In this document: positions 19,426 to 28,120 of the stretch, in pieces
Layout: each line of letters begins with the position of its first letter
Position numbering within the stretch: the first letter of the stretch is position 1
From: Pseudomonadota bacterium
GTDB taxonomy: Bacteria > Pseudomonadota > Gammaproteobacteria > Burkholderiales > Burkholderiaceae_C
Direction of reading: 5' to 3'
DNA length: 64,000 bases
Assembly: GCA_018241405.1 (NCBI GenBank)
Contig: JAFEDY010000007.1
Location: forward strand, 17,738 to 81,737
Notes under the pieces: generated by a model
Told to the model about the DNA's origin: nothing
The model's database searches: none
The model's input: the letters and a program-made list of their open reading frames with translations, nothing else
Position numbers and translations under genes: made by a program

Positions 19426-21443
19426 GACGTCTCCTTGTCCTGCTCGCTGTCCACTTCCAGCACGGCCTGGCCGGCGTTCAGCTGCTGGCCCTCACTGACA
19501 TGCAGCCGCGCGATGCGGCCCGCGCAGGGCGCGGCCAGCGGCATTTCCATCTTCATGGACTCGATGACCACCAGCGGGTCGCCCTGCGCCACCTCCTGCC
19601 CCTCGCTTGCGAGCACCGCGATCACGCGGCCGCTCATGGGCGCGCGCAGTAGGCCGCTTGCCTGCCGTGCGCCGGCGGCCTCGAAGCGCCCGAGGCGCTC
19701 GAAAACGAAGGCGTCCGCGCCGTCCTGCACCCACAGCCGGGCCGCGGTCTCCTGCCAGCACGCCAGTTCGCGGTAGATGCCGTCGACGGACAGCCCCAGG
19801 CGGGCGCCGCCCTCGCCGCCCGCCCAGCGCAGATGGCCGACCTGCCAGCTGGCTACCTGCACATCCGCAGCCACCTTGCCCGGCGCGCGTTCGCTGCATT
19901 GCAGCGCCAGGCCCGCGGCGCCGGACGCCAGTGTGCATTGCACGGCCCGGCCCTCGGCGCCGGCGCCGGCGGTGGCGTCGCGCAGCCACAGCGAGCGTCC
20001 GCCCAGGCGCTCCTCTGGCCCGGCCATGGACGCCTTCACCGCGCCGCCCAGCACCAGCGCCGCAGCCGCCAGCGCATGCGCCGAGGGCGCGCGCCGCCAG
20101 AACGGCTGCTGCAGATCTTCTTGCGCGAGGAAGTCTGTGGTCACCTGTCCGGCCGCAAAGCGCGGGTGCCGCAGGCAGCGCGCCAGGAACCCCTGGTTGG
20201 TGCGCACGCCCAGCGCCGTGGTGCGCTCGCAGGCCTGCGCCAGCTGGGCGATGCAGGCCGCGCGGCTCTCGCCCCAGGCCATGAGCTTGGCCACCATAGA
20301 GTCGTAGAACGGGCTGATCGCCATGCCGCTTTGCAATGCGCTGTCGGTGCGGATGTCGGCGGGCGCTTGCCAGTCGCCCACGGTACCCACCTGCGGCAGG
20401 AAGCCGGCCCAGGGGTCTTCGGCGCACAGGCGCAGCTCGATCGCATGGCCCTTGAGCTGCACGTCCTGCTGGCGCAAGGCCAGCGCCTCGCTCTGGGCGA
20501 CGCGGATCTGCTGCTCCACCAGGTCCAGCCCCGTCACCAGCTCGGTCACGCCGTGCTCCACCTGCAGCCGGGTGTTCATCTCCATGAAGTAGAAGCGCTT
20601 GTCTTCGTCGAGCAGGAACTCCAGCGTGCCCACGCCGGTGTAGCCAATGGCTTCGCAGGCCTGGCGCGCCACCTGGCCCATGGCCTCGCGCAGCTTGGCG
20701 TCGACCGCGGGCGAAGGCGCCTCCTCGATCAGCTTCTGGAAGCGCCGCTGCGTGGAGCAGTCGCGCTCGCCCAGGTGCAGGCAGCGGCCGTGCTCGTCGC
20801 ACAGCACCTGCACCTCGATGTGCCGGCCGCGCTCGATGGCGCGCTCGATGATGATCTCGTCGGAGCCGAAGGCGCCCGCCGCCTCGGACTGGGCCTGGCG
20901 GAACATCTCGGCCAGCTCGCCCGCCTCGCGCACCACGCGCATGCCGCGCCCGCCGCCGCCGGCCGCGGCCTTGAGGATGACCGGAAAGCCGATGCGCCGC
21001 GCCGCCGCGGCGACCTGCTCCTGCGTGGCGCAGCCCTGCTCGCCCGGCACCGTGGGCACGCCCGCAGCCTGCATGGCCTGCTTGGCCTGGGCCTTGTTGC
21101 CCATGAGCGCAATCACGCGCGCCGTGGGGCCGACGAAGACCAGGCCCGCGTCGGCCACGGCCTGGGCAAACTCGGCGTTCTCGGACAGGAAGCCGTAGCC
21201 TGGGTGGATGGCCTGCGCACCACTGCGGCGGCAGGCCTCGATCAGCGCGGCGCCGTTGCGGTAGCTCTGGTCGGCCGGCGCGGGGCCGATGTGCACGGCC
21301 AGGTCCGCGGCGCGCACATGGGGGCTGTGCGCGTCGGCGTCCGAATACACGGCCACCGTGCGCAGGCCCATGCGCCGCGCGGTGCGCAGTATGCGCAGGG
21401 CGATCTCGCCCCGGTTGGCCACAAGCAGCGTGTCGAAACGCAT
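19422..21443 (-). CDS. atuF: Acyl-CoA carboxylase alpha subunit (geranyl-/methylcrotonyl-CoA type)
   Basis: This 673-residue biotin-dependent carboxylase subunit has the biotin carboxylase core (MRFDTLLVANRGEIALRI start, ATP-grasp loop AAAGGGGRGM, EMNTRLQVEHGVTE) and a C-terminal biotin carrier domain. The biotinylated lysine is Lys631 in ESMKMEM, with Ser replacing the commoner Ala before Met. The start is set by GGAGGAGTCACC just upstream. Beside AtuA and a citronellyl-CoA-dehydrogenase-like gene, geranyl-CoA carboxylase alpha is likely. Methylcrotonyl-CoA carboxylase alpha cannot be excluded by eye. Confidence 0.86.
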   Translation of the reverse strand: MRFDTLLVANRGEIALRILRTARRMGLRTVAVYSDADAHSPHVRAADLAVHIGPAPADQSYRNGAALIEACRRSGAQAIHPGYGFLSENAEFAQAVADAGLVFVGPTARVIALMGNKAQAKQAMQAAGVPTVPGEQGCATQEQVAAAARRIGFPVILKAAAGGGGRGMRVVREAGELAEMFRQAQSEAAGAFGSDEIIIERAIERGRHIEVQVLCDEHGRCLHLGERDCSTQRRFQKLIEEAPSPAVDAKLREAMGQVARQACEAIGYTGVGTLEFLLDEDKRFYFMEMNTRLQVEHGVTELVTGLDLVEQQIRVAQSEALALRQQDVQLKGHAIELRLCAEDPWAGFLPQVGTVGDWQAPADIRTDSALQSGMAISPFYDSMVAKLMAWGESRAACIAQLAQACERTTALGVRTNQGFLARCLRHPRFAAGQVTTDFLAQEDLQQPFWRRAPSAHALAAAALVLGGAVKASMAGPEERLGGRSLWLRDATAGAGAEGRAVQCTLASGAAGLALQCSERAPGKVAADVQVASWQVGHLRWAGGEGGARLGLSVDGIYRELACWQETAARLWVQDGADAFVFERLGRFEAAGARQASGLLRAPMSGRVIAVLASEGQEVAQGDPLVVIESMKMEMPLAAPCAGRIARLHVSEGQQLNAGQAVLEVDSEQDKETS

Positions 21444-21457
21444 GGTGACTCCTCCGC

Positions 21458-22621
21458 TCAGGCCCGCTTGGGCAGGATGCCCATGTGCTTGCAGATGATG
21501 GTCAGCATGATCTCGTCGGCGCCGCCGCCGATCGAGATCAGGCGCAGATCGCGCCAGGCGCGCGAGACCTTGTTCTCCCAGGTGAAGCCCATGCCGCCCC
21601 AGTACTGCAGGCACGAGTCGGGCACCTCGCGGCACAGGCGTCCGGCCTTGAGCTTGGCCATCGAGGCCAGCTCCGTCATGTCGCCGCCGTCCATGTGCAC
21701 CTGGGCCGCGCGATAGATCAGCGAGCGCAGCATCTCCACCTCGGTCTTCAGCTCGGCCAGGCGGAAATGCACCACCTGGTTGTCCAGGATGGAGCGGCCG
21801 AAGGCCTTGCGCTGGCGCGTGTACTCGATGGTCTCGTTGATCACGTTGGACAGCGCCGTCACGCGCCGCGTGGCGCCGCTCAGGCGCTCCTCCTGGAACT
21901 GGCGCATCTGGTAGGTGAAGCCCTTGCCCTCCTCGCCGATGCGGTAGCGCTGCGGCACGCGCACCTCGTCGAAGAAGACCTGCGCCGTGTCCGACGCCCA
22001 CATGCCCACCTTCTTGATCTTCTGCATGCTGATGCCGGGACGCAGCTTGCCGTTCTCGCGCAGCGGCAAGCAGATCAGCGACTTGTTGCGGTGCACGTCG
22101 CCCTCGCTGGTGTTGGCCAGCAGGCACATCCAGTCGGCCTGGGTGGCGTTGGTGATCCACATCTTCGAGCCGTTGATGACGTAGTCGTCGCCGTCCTTGC
22201 GCGCCGTGGTCTTGAGCGAGGCCACGTCCGAGCCCGCGCCTGATTCGGACACGCCCAGGCACACCACCTGGTCGCCCGCCACCGTGGGCTTGAGGAACAG
22301 TTCGCGCAGCTCGTCTGAGCCGAAGTGCGTGAGCGCCGGCGTCGCCATGTCGGTCTGCACCGCAATCGCCATGCCCACGCCGCCCGAGCTGATGCCGCCA
22401 ATGGCCTCGCAGAACGCGATCTCGTAGCTGTAGTCCAGCCCCATGCCGCCGAACTCCACCGGCTTGTTCACGCCCAGGAAGCCGGCCGAGCCCAGCTTCT
22501 TGAACACCTCGTGCGCGGGGAAAATCTCAGCCGCCTCCCACTCATCCACGTACGGCTCGATCTCGCGCTCGATCAGCTTGCGCACGCTGTCCTGCAGGGC
22601 GATGTGGTCGGAAGTCATCAT
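21458..22621 (-). CDS. atuD: Acyl-CoA dehydrogenase (AtuD/citronellyl-CoA type candidate)
   Basis: This 387-residue flavoprotein has the acyl-CoA dehydrogenase signatures GVSESGAGSDVASLKT and WITNATQADW. Its C-terminal YWGGMGFTWENKVSRAWRD carries the candidate catalytic Glu349. In Atu clusters the equivalent enzyme oxidises citronellyl-CoA to geranyl-CoA, the carboxylase substrate. Two tandem ATG codons follow GGAGACCCC; either could start. It lies between the carboxylase beta and alpha genes on the same strand, as in a single operon. Confidence 0.84.
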   Translation of the reverse strand: MMTSDHIALQDSVRKLIEREIEPYVDEWEAAEIFPAHEVFKKLGSAGFLGVNKPVEFGGMGLDYSYEIAFCEAIGGISSGGVGMAIAVQTDMATPALTHFGSDELRELFLKPTVAGDQVVCLGVSESGAGSDVASLKTTARKDGDDYVINGSKMWITNATQADWMCLLANTSEGDVHRNKSLICLPLRENGKLRPGISMQKIKKVGMWASDTAQVFFDEVRVPQRYRIGEEGKGFTYQMRQFQEERLSGATRRVTALSNVINETIEYTRQRKAFGRSILDNQVVHFRLAELKTEVEMLRSLIYRAAQVHMDGGDMTELASMAKLKAGRLCREVPDSCLQYWGGMGFTWENKVSRAWRDLRLISIGGGADEIMLTIICKHMGILPKRA

Positions 22622-22699
22622 GATGGGGTCTCCTTTGGAAAAAATGTGAGCTGCCGGCGCTCTTCATTCCTTTGTTTCTGAATGAAAAACGCCTGAAAA

Positions 22700-22730
22700 T
22701 CTTTGATAGCAAGTGCTGGCAGCTCTTTTT
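22700..22730 (+). repeat. Dispersed AGCGCT/AGCTAT intergenic repeat fragment
   Basis: The 131-bp gap before the acyl-CoA dehydrogenase gene contains GATAGCAAGTGCTGGCAGCT followed by a T run. The core AGTGCTGGCAGCT is the same as at 48375 and nearly the same as at 26940. Confidence 0.5.
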
Positions 22731-22752
22731 TTGAACTGCCGCGCCGCGCCCG

Positions 22753-24363
22753 CTACAGGCGCGCCACGCCGAACTGCATGGGCTGCACCGCGCGGGCGCG
22801 GGCATCAAACGTGGTGGCCAGTGCCATGCCCAGCCAGGCGCGGGTCTCGCGCGGGTCTATCACCCCGTCGTCCAGCAGCAGGCTGCTGGTGTGGATGGCG
22901 CTGGACTGCGACTCGAAGGTATCGACGATGGCCCGGCTCTCGGCCGCCAGAGCCTCTTCGTCGACCTCCTTGCCGCCGCGCCGGGCGGCGTTTTCCGCTA
23001 CGGTGCGCATGGTCATCGCGGCCTGCTCGCCGCCCATCACCGCCGTCCTGGCGTTGGGCCAGGAGAACAGCAGATCGGGCTTGAAGGCGCGTCCGCACAT
23101 GCCGTAGTTGCCGGCGCCGTACGACGCGCCGCACAGCACCGTGAAACGCGGCACCGGCGCGTTCGACAGCGCCTGGATCAGCTTGGCGCCGTGCTTGATC
23201 ATCCCGGCCTCTTCGTGCCGGCGGCCCACCATGAAGCCGGTGATGTTCTGCAGGAAGACCAGCGGCCGGCCCAGCTGCACGCACAACTGTATGAACTGCG
23301 CGGCCTTGTTGGAGCCATCGCTGTCCAGCGGGCCGTTGTTGGTGAGGATGCCCACCGCCTGCCCCTCGATGGCCGCGTAGCCGCAGACCGTGGCCGGGCC
23401 GAACCGCTCCTTGAACGCATGGAACTCGGAGCCGTCCACCAACCGCGCAATCACCTCGCGCATGTCCACCGGCGTGCGCATGTCGGCGGGCATCAGGCCC
23501 AGCAGTTCGTCGGCAGCGTGCAGCGGCGGTTGCGCCTTGGGTGCCGGCGCGCCCTGCCAGCCTATGCGCTGCAGGATCTCGCGCACGCGCATGATGCCGT
23601 CCAGGTCGTTGTCGGCCACATAGTCGGCCAGGCCCGAGACGGCGGCGTGCATGTCGGCGCCGCCCAGATCCTCGTCGCTCGCCTCCTCGCCGGTGGCGGC
23701 CTTGAGCAGCGACGGCCCGGCCAGGTAGGCATGGGCCTGCCCGCGCACCATCACCACGTAATCCGACAGGCCCGGCAGGTAGGCGCCGCCGGCCGCCGAC
23801 GAGCCGTGGATCAGCGCCACCACCGGCAGCCCCGCCGCCGACAGCCGCGCCAGGCTGTAGAACATGCCGCCGCCCACGATGAAGCGCTCGACCCGGTACT
23901 TGCGCAGATTGCCGCCTGCACTTTCCACGAGCTGCACGAAAGGCAGCTTCTGCGCCAGCGCGATCTCCTGCGCGCGGATGAGTTTCTGCCCGGTCAGCGC
24001 CTGCATCGCGCCGGCGCTGATGCCCGCGTCATTGACCGCTACCATGCAGCGCACACCGCTGATGTGGCCTATGCCCACGATCAGCGCGCTGCCGGGCACG
24101 CTGGTGGTCGGGTTGGGGTCTTCCAGGCCGCAGTAGCCCGACAGCGTCATCAGCTCGAAGAAAGGCCGGTCGGCATCGAGCAGATGCGCGAGCCGCTCGC
24201 GCGGCAGCAGCTTGCCCTGCGCATGGAAATGCTTGGCCGAGCGCGCGGAGCGATCCGCCGCCCGCTGCTCCAGCTGCCTCACTTCATTGATACGTTCGAG
24301 CATGTGCGCGCGGTTGCGCTGCGCGCTAGTCGGTACCTGACCGGTGACGGTCTTCTCTGCCAT
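22753..24363 (-). CDS. atuC: Acyl-CoA carboxylase beta (carboxyltransferase) subunit
   Basis: This 536-residue carboxyltransferase subunit has both crotonase-like halves: RLAHLLDADRPFFELMTLSG early, VAVNDAGISAGAM, then FLQNITGFMVGRRHEEAGMI and VLCGASYGAGNYGMCGRAFK later. With the biotinylated alpha subunit it carboxylates a branched enoyl-CoA. The combination with AtuA- and AtuD-like proteins favours geranyl-CoA carboxylase beta (AtuC) over MccB, but the two are close paralogues. AGGAGG precedes the ATG. It is the first gene of the leftward operon ending with the Bug gene. Confidence 0.86.
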   Translation of the reverse strand: MAEKTVTGQVPTSAQRNRAHMLERINEVRQLEQRAADRSARSAKHFHAQGKLLPRERLAHLLDADRPFFELMTLSGYCGLEDPNPTTSVPGSALIVGIGHISGVRCMVAVNDAGISAGAMQALTGQKLIRAQEIALAQKLPFVQLVESAGGNLRKYRVERFIVGGGMFYSLARLSAAGLPVVALIHGSSAAGGAYLPGLSDYVVMVRGQAHAYLAGPSLLKAATGEEASDEDLGGADMHAAVSGLADYVADNDLDGIMRVREILQRIGWQGAPAPKAQPPLHAADELLGLMPADMRTPVDMREVIARLVDGSEFHAFKERFGPATVCGYAAIEGQAVGILTNNGPLDSDGSNKAAQFIQLCVQLGRPLVFLQNITGFMVGRRHEEAGMIKHGAKLIQALSNAPVPRFTVLCGASYGAGNYGMCGRAFKPDLLFSWPNARTAVMGGEQAAMTMRTVAENAARRGGKEVDEEALAAESRAIVDTFESQSSAIHTSSLLLDDGVIDPRETRAWLGMALATTFDARARAVQPMQFGVARL

Positions 24364-24531
24364 TGTTGCGCCTCCTGAACCGCCGGGGCGGCATGGACAT
24401 GCTTCAGCCTACGGATACCGCAAGCCGAAGCGAACCTGCGTGAGATCCATCATGGCAAACGACGCAACGGGTTTCCAACAATAACTTTGCCACCAACCCA
24501 CAAGAAACTCTTATGAATGAAGCTTGTGTTC

Positions 24532-24837
24532 TCAGAACGTGTCGCGCCGGTTGAACCCCGCCGGCAGGCCGGACAACTGCGCCGCATCCACCTCCTGCAC
24601 ATCCACGCTATCCACGCGGGCAGCCGCGGGCCCGCGCCGGGCCCAAGTGGTCAGCGCCTGCACCGCGTCGGCCGGGCCCAGAGCCAGCGCCTCCACGCTG
24701 CCGTCCTGCCGGTTGCGCACCCAGCCCCACACGCCCAGGCGCTCGGCCACGTCAATCATGGACTGGCGGTAGTACACGCCCTGCACGCGGCCATGGATGT
24801 GCAGCTGCCGGGCAATGCGAATGGGGTCTTGGGACAT
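24532..24837 (-). CDS. Acylphosphatase
   Basis: This 101-residue protein is an acylphosphatase, which hydrolyses carboxyl-phosphate anhydrides such as acetyl phosphate. The phosphate-binding loop [10 protein letters not shown] holds the catalytic Arg24, and [12 protein letters not shown] holds the catalytic Asn42. The start MSQDPIRI is chosen over a longer in-frame reading because family homology begins within ten residues of it. It is divergent from the ferredoxin gene with a 40-bp gap. Confidence 0.93.
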   Translation of the reverse strand: MSQDPIRIARQLHIHGRVQGVYYRQSMIDVAERLGVWGWVRNRQDGSVEALALGPADAVQALTTWARRGPAAARVDSVDVQEVDAAQLSGLPAGFNRRDTF

Positions 24838-24877
24838 GAGGGCATCACTGTAGCGCGCCCCATGGCATGCTCGCCCC

Positions 24878-25120
24878 ATGCACGCACCGCGCAAGGCCCT
24901 GCCCGCCATCAACCTGGACCGCTGCACCGGCTGCGGCTGGTGCGTGGCCGTCTGCCCGCCGCATGTGCTGTCGCTGCAGGTGCAGGGTGATGGCCGCTTT
25001 GGCCCCAAGCGCTCGGTGCTGCACGATGCGCCCGGCTGCACGGGCTGCGCACTGTGCGCGCTGCGCTGCCCCTTCGATGCCATACGCATGGTGCGCAGCC
25101 CGGCGGGCCAGAAGCATTGA
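24878..25120 (+). CDS. Small 2x[4Fe-4S] ferredoxin-type protein
   Basis: This 80-residue protein has two complete CxxCxxCxxxCP motifs, Cys16-19-22-26 ([12 protein letters not shown]) and Cys54-57-60-64 ([12 protein letters not shown]), each expected to bind one cubane cluster. It is an electron carrier of unknown partner. There is no oxidoreductase beside it, so its role cannot be read from context. Confidence 0.85.
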   Translation: MHAPRKALPAINLDRCTGCGWCVAVCPPHVLSLQVQGDGRFGPKRSVLHDAPGCTGCALCALRCPFDAIRMVRSPAGQKH

Positions 25121-25134
25121 AGCCAAAATGGACT

Positions 25135-25170
25135 CCAGCGCTTATGTATCAAGCGTCAAAAGCTATCACT
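25135..25170 (+). repeat. Dispersed AGCGCT/AGCTAT intergenic repeat fragment
   Basis: After the ferredoxin stop, CCAGCGCTTATGTATCAAGCG and then AAAAGCTATCAC match the two halves of the repeat family seen after dnaN and before rdgC. It forms a weak stem between AGCGCTT and AAGCG. Confidence 0.5.
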
Positions 25171-25283
25171 AATGAAGCAACCAACGTCCTGATCTCGACT
25201 GCGCTACACTGCAGCCCATGCTATTTCAGCCGCAAGCCCTAGTCCACGGAGCCGCCCAGGCGCCGGCCTGCGCTTGCGCACGA

Positions 25284-25316
25284 ATGATTAGCACCATGAC
25301 CACCGCGGCTGCCTAG
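25284..25316 (+). CDS. Putative leader peptide of the hom attenuator
   Basis: A ten-residue open frame, MISTMTTAAA, ends 117 bp before the homoserine dehydrogenase start. It contains one Ile, three Thr and an internal Met codon, all products of the homoserine branch. It is followed at once by a strong hairpin and an intrinsic terminator. The frame and structures are seen directly. That charged-tRNA supply controls readthrough is inferred from the known thr and ilv leader logic. Confidence 0.55.
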   Translation: MISTMTTAAA

Positions 25317-25323
25317 CTCGCGC

Positions 25324-25401
25324 AGGTGGCCGCAGCGGCGGCCACCTGGTGTCTCATTCCCCCTCCGAACGAAACCCAGCCCCGGCCGCTGGGTTTTTTT
25401 T
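25324..25401 (+). terminator. Attenuator hairpin and intrinsic terminator upstream of hom
   Basis: A perfect 10-bp stem (AGGTGGCCGC 25324-25333 with GCGGCCACCT 25338-25347) is followed by a textbook terminator: AACCCAGC (25373-25380), a 7-nt loop, GCTGGGTT (25388-25395) and T's to 25401. An alternative pairing, CAGCGGC (25333-25339) with GCCGCTG (25385-25391), would break both stems and could act as antiterminator. The terminator stands between the leader peptide and hom with no other gene, so it must be conditional or it would silence hom. Confidence 0.65.
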
Positions 25402-25432
25402 CGGGCCTCATGGCCCCTGTTTGGAGAAGACG

Positions 25433-26812
25433 ATGTTTGCAGATCCCCAGCTCAGCCCCCTGCCCCATGCCCAGGCCCGCGCCCACGCGCCGGCCCAGCC
25501 CCCTGCCCTGCGCGTAGGCATCATCGGCATGGGCACGGTGGGCAGCGGCGTGTGGCGCGTGCTGCGGCGCAACCAGGCGCTGATCGCCGCGCGCGCGGGG
25601 CGCACCATCACCATCGTCGCCGTGGCCACGCGCACCCCCGCGCGCGCCGCGGCCGTGCTGGAGGGTGCGCCCGGCGTGCGCCTGCTGGCCGACCCCTTGC
25701 ACCTGGCCGCCGACCCCGGCGTGGACGTGGTGCTGGAGCTGGCCGGCGGCACGGGCGCCGCGCGCGGCTGGGTGCTGGCGGCCCTGGCCCACGGCAAGCA
25801 TGTGGTAACGGCCAACAAGGCCCTGCTGGCCACGCATGGCGAGGAACTGGCCGCGGCCGCCGCGCGCCATGGCCGCGTGCTGGCCTACGAGGCCGCCGTG
25901 GCCGGCGGCGTGCCCGTCATCAAGGCGCTGCGCGAGGGCCTGGTGGGCAACCGCATCTTGTCGCTGGCGGGCGTGCTCAACGGCACCAGCAACTACATCC
26001 TGACGCGCATGCAGGCACACGGCCTGGGCTTTGCCGCGGCCCTCACCGAGGCCCAGGCCCTGGGCTATGCCGAGGCCGACCCCACTTTCGACGTGGACGG
26101 AACCGACACCGCACACAAGCTCACACTGCTGGCCGCCAACGCCTTCGGCATGCCGCTGCGGCTCGATGCCGTGCATGTGGAAGGCATCAGCGACCTGCAG
26201 CCCGGTGACCTGGCCGCCGCCGCGCAGCTGGGCTACGCCGTCAAGCTGCTGGCCGTGGCGCGCCGCGATGCCGATGGCGTACAGCTGCGCGTGCACCCGG
26301 CCCTGGTGCCGCAGCGCCACCCGCTGGCGCAACTGGATGGCGCAACCAACGGCCTGCGGGTGCAGGCCGACGCCGTGGGCGACATGTTCTACAGCGGTGC
26401 GGGTGCGGGCGGCGAGCCCACGGCCTCGGCCGTGCTGGCCGATCTGGTGGACCTGGCGCGCCTGCCCGTGGGCACCCCTGGCCGCGTGCCCACGCTGGGC
26501 GTGCACGAGCGCGGGGCCGCTCAGCCCGCGCCCCTGCCCATGGCCCAGGTGCACACGCGCCACTTGCTGCGCCTGCTGCCGGGCGCGGCGCTGAACGAGG
26601 CCGCGGTGCTGCGCCTGCTGACGCGCGCAGGCGTCGCGGTGCAGCGCCGCGCCTGGGGTCCCGACCATGCGGGCGCGCCCACTCTGCTGCTGGTCACCGC
26701 GCCCACGCCGGACGCCGTGGCGGCGCATGCCGTCGAGCTGCTGCAGGCGCACACCGGCGCCCAGGTGCGGCGCCTGCGGGTGGAGCTTTGCGAGGCGGCG
26801 GAATCGCCGTGA
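25433..26812 (+). CDS. hom: Homoserine dehydrogenase
   Basis: Homoserine dehydrogenase reduces aspartate semialdehyde to homoserine, the branch point to Thr, Ile and Met. The 459 residues show the NAD(P)-binding GIIGMGTVGSGV at 29-40, a catalytic domain with LEAGGTGAARGWVLAAL-like and HVVTANKALLATHG segments and GVLNGTSNYILTRM, and a C-terminal ACT-like domain (about 375-455) for Thr feedback. The start MFADPQLS follows GGAGAAGACG. A longer in-frame start at 25349 falls inside the terminator and is rejected. There is no thrC or thrB beside it, unlike the common hom-thrC pair. An attenuator-like leader precedes it. Confidence 0.92.
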   Translation: MFADPQLSPLPHAQARAHAPAQPPALRVGIIGMGTVGSGVWRVLRRNQALIAARAGRTITIVAVATRTPARAAAVLEGAPGVRLLADPLHLAADPGVDVVLELAGGTGAARGWVLAALAHGKHVVTANKALLATHGEELAAAAARHGRVLAYEAAVAGGVPVIKALREGLVGNRILSLAGVLNGTSNYILTRMQAHGLGFAAALTEAQALGYAEADPTFDVDGTDTAHKLTLLAANAFGMPLRLDAVHVEGISDLQPGDLAAAAQLGYAVKLLAVARRDADGVQLRVHPALVPQRHPLAQLDGATNGLRVQADAVGDMFYSGAGAGGEPTASAVLADLVDLARLPVGTPGRVPTLGVHERGAAQPAPLPMAQVHTRHLLRLLPGAALNEAAVLRLLTRAGVAVQRRAWGPDHAGAPTLLLVTAPTPDAVAAHAVELLQAHTGAQVRRLRVELCEAAESP

Positions 26813-26826
26813 ATGTCCCGTCTCTC

Positions 26827-26908
26827 CGTCATTCCCGCGCAGGCGGGAATCCAGAACTCGCCTCATCACAGCTGCCTGCTCTGGATTCCCGCCTGCGCGG
26901 GAATGACG
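26827..26908. repeat. 28-bp perfect inverted repeat (dRS3-like)
   Basis: Starting 15 bp after hom, CGTCATTCCCGCGCAGGCGG with the following GAATCCAG (26827-26854) is repeated as an exact inverted copy at 26881-26908, with a 26-bp spacer. Each arm contains ATTCCCGCGCAGGCGGGAAT, the ATTCCC-N8-GGGAAT design known as dRS3 in Neisseria and common in other proteobacteria. It can fold into a long hairpin and may terminate hom transcription. It may also be a small mobile or recombination repeat. Confidence 0.8.
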
Positions 26909-26962
26909 TGGAATGTTATATGCCCGTAGCGCCCTATTCACAAGCGCTGGCAGCTATCGTTT

Positions 26963-28120
26963 TCATGAACGAATGATGAACGCTTCATCCAGATCGTTCA
27001 CATCCGGACAACCCAGCAGCGCGAGGTTGCGATCCACCTCCGCGCCCAGGATGTCGATCACCCGCGCCACGCCCTCCTGCCCGGCGACGGCGGCGCCGTA
27101 GAGCATGGGCCGGCCCAGGAACACCATGGCCGCACCCAGGGCCATGGCCTTGAGGATGTCGCTGCCGCGGCGAAAGCCCCCGTCCACCATCACCGGATAG
27201 CCCGCCGGCACGGCGGCCACGACCTGGGGCAGCGCGGCCAGCGCGGCCTGCGCGCCGTCGAGCTGGCGCCCGCCATGGTTGGAGACGATCACGCCGTCCA
27301 GCCCCAGCTGCACGGCGCGCTCGGCGTCCTGCGGGTGCGCCACGCCCTTGAGCACGATGCGGCCCGGCCAGGCCTCGCGCATCCACGCCAGGTGCGACCA
27401 GTCCAGCCGGTCGCGGCCCTGGCGAAAGCCGCCCTGCGGCTCCTCGGTGATGGCGTAGCCACGCGTATCCGCCGTGACGTTGCAAAAGCGCGGGATCTGC
27501 CGGTCTGCCAGCAGCGTGCGCGCAAACACATCCAGGGACCAGCGCGGGTGGCAGATGCCGTCCCACAGCAGCCTGCTGCTGAAGCGAAACGGGATGGTGA
27601 AGCCGTTGCGCTGGTTGTTCTCGCGGTTGGCGCCTATGGGCGTGTCTATGGTAACGACCAGCACCTCGACCGCGCAGTCCCGCAGGCGCTGCAGCAGCTG
27701 GGCGATGACGTCGCGGTCGCCGGGGATGTAGCCCTGGTACCAAAAGCCCGGCGCCACATCGCGCAGCTGCTCCATGGGCTGCGTGGACAGGCCGCTGAGC
27801 ACGAAGGGGATGCCGGCCGCGGCGGCGGCCCGGGCCAGGTCGGCCTCGCAGCGGTGGCGGCACATGGCCGTCACGCCCATGGGCGCGATGCCGAAGGGGT
27901 GGGCGTAGTCGCGCCCCCACAGCCGCACCGCCTGCGTGCGCGCGGCCACGCCGACCAGGCCCCTGGGACGGAACTGCACGTCAGCGAAGGCCGCGCGGTT
28001 CGCGGCCAGCGTCAGGCAGTCCTCGGTGCCGCCGTTGACGTAGCCGAACACGCAGCGCGGCAACACGGCCTGCGCGCGGCGTTCAAAGTCGGCGACCGAT
28101 AAAAATTCATCTGATCTCAT
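26963..28120 (-). CDS. FMN-dependent alpha-hydroxy acid oxidase/dehydrogenase
   Basis: This 385-residue TIM-barrel flavoenzyme belongs to the lactate/mandelate/glycolate oxidase family, which oxidises 2-hydroxyacids to 2-oxoacids. It shows FGIAPMGVTAMCRH (FMN binding), VVTIDTPIGANRENN, VLKGVAHPQDAERA and the catalytic VSNHGGRQLDG. The ATG overlaps the stop of the upstream Bug gene (ATGA). With the ThDP enzyme and aldehyde dehydrogenase 2-7 kb away it could start a mandelate-like chain. Lactate or another hydroxyacid is equally possible from sequence alone. Confidence 0.86.
   Translation of the reverse strand: MRSDEFLSVADFERRAQAVLPRCVFGYVNGGTEDCLTLAANRAAFADVQFRPRGLVGVAARTQAVRLWGRDYAHPFGIAPMGVTAMCRHRCEADLARAAAAAGIPFVLSGLSTQPMEQLRDVAPGFWYQGYIPGDRDVIAQLLQRLRDCAVEVLVVTIDTPIGANRENNQRNGFTIPFRFSSRLLWDGICHPRWSLDVFARTLLADRQIPRFCNVTADTRGYAITEEPQGGFRQGRDRLDWSHLAWMREAWPGRIVLKGVAHPQDAERAVQLGLDGVIVSNHGGRQLDGAQAALAALPQVVAAVPAGYPVMVDGGFRRGSDILKAMALGAAMVFLGRPMLYGAAVAGQEGVARVIDILGAEVDRNLALLGCPDVNDLDEAFIIRS

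Noticed and set aside
17572..19776. Long plus-strand frame opposite atuA
   Set aside because: It is rich in Arg, Gln and His without motifs and runs antisense to a clear DUF1446 gene.
25349..25432. Upstream in-frame start for homoserine dehydrogenase
   Set aside because: The added residues would be encoded by the intrinsic terminator stem and T run; the ATG at 25433 has a good ribosome-binding site.
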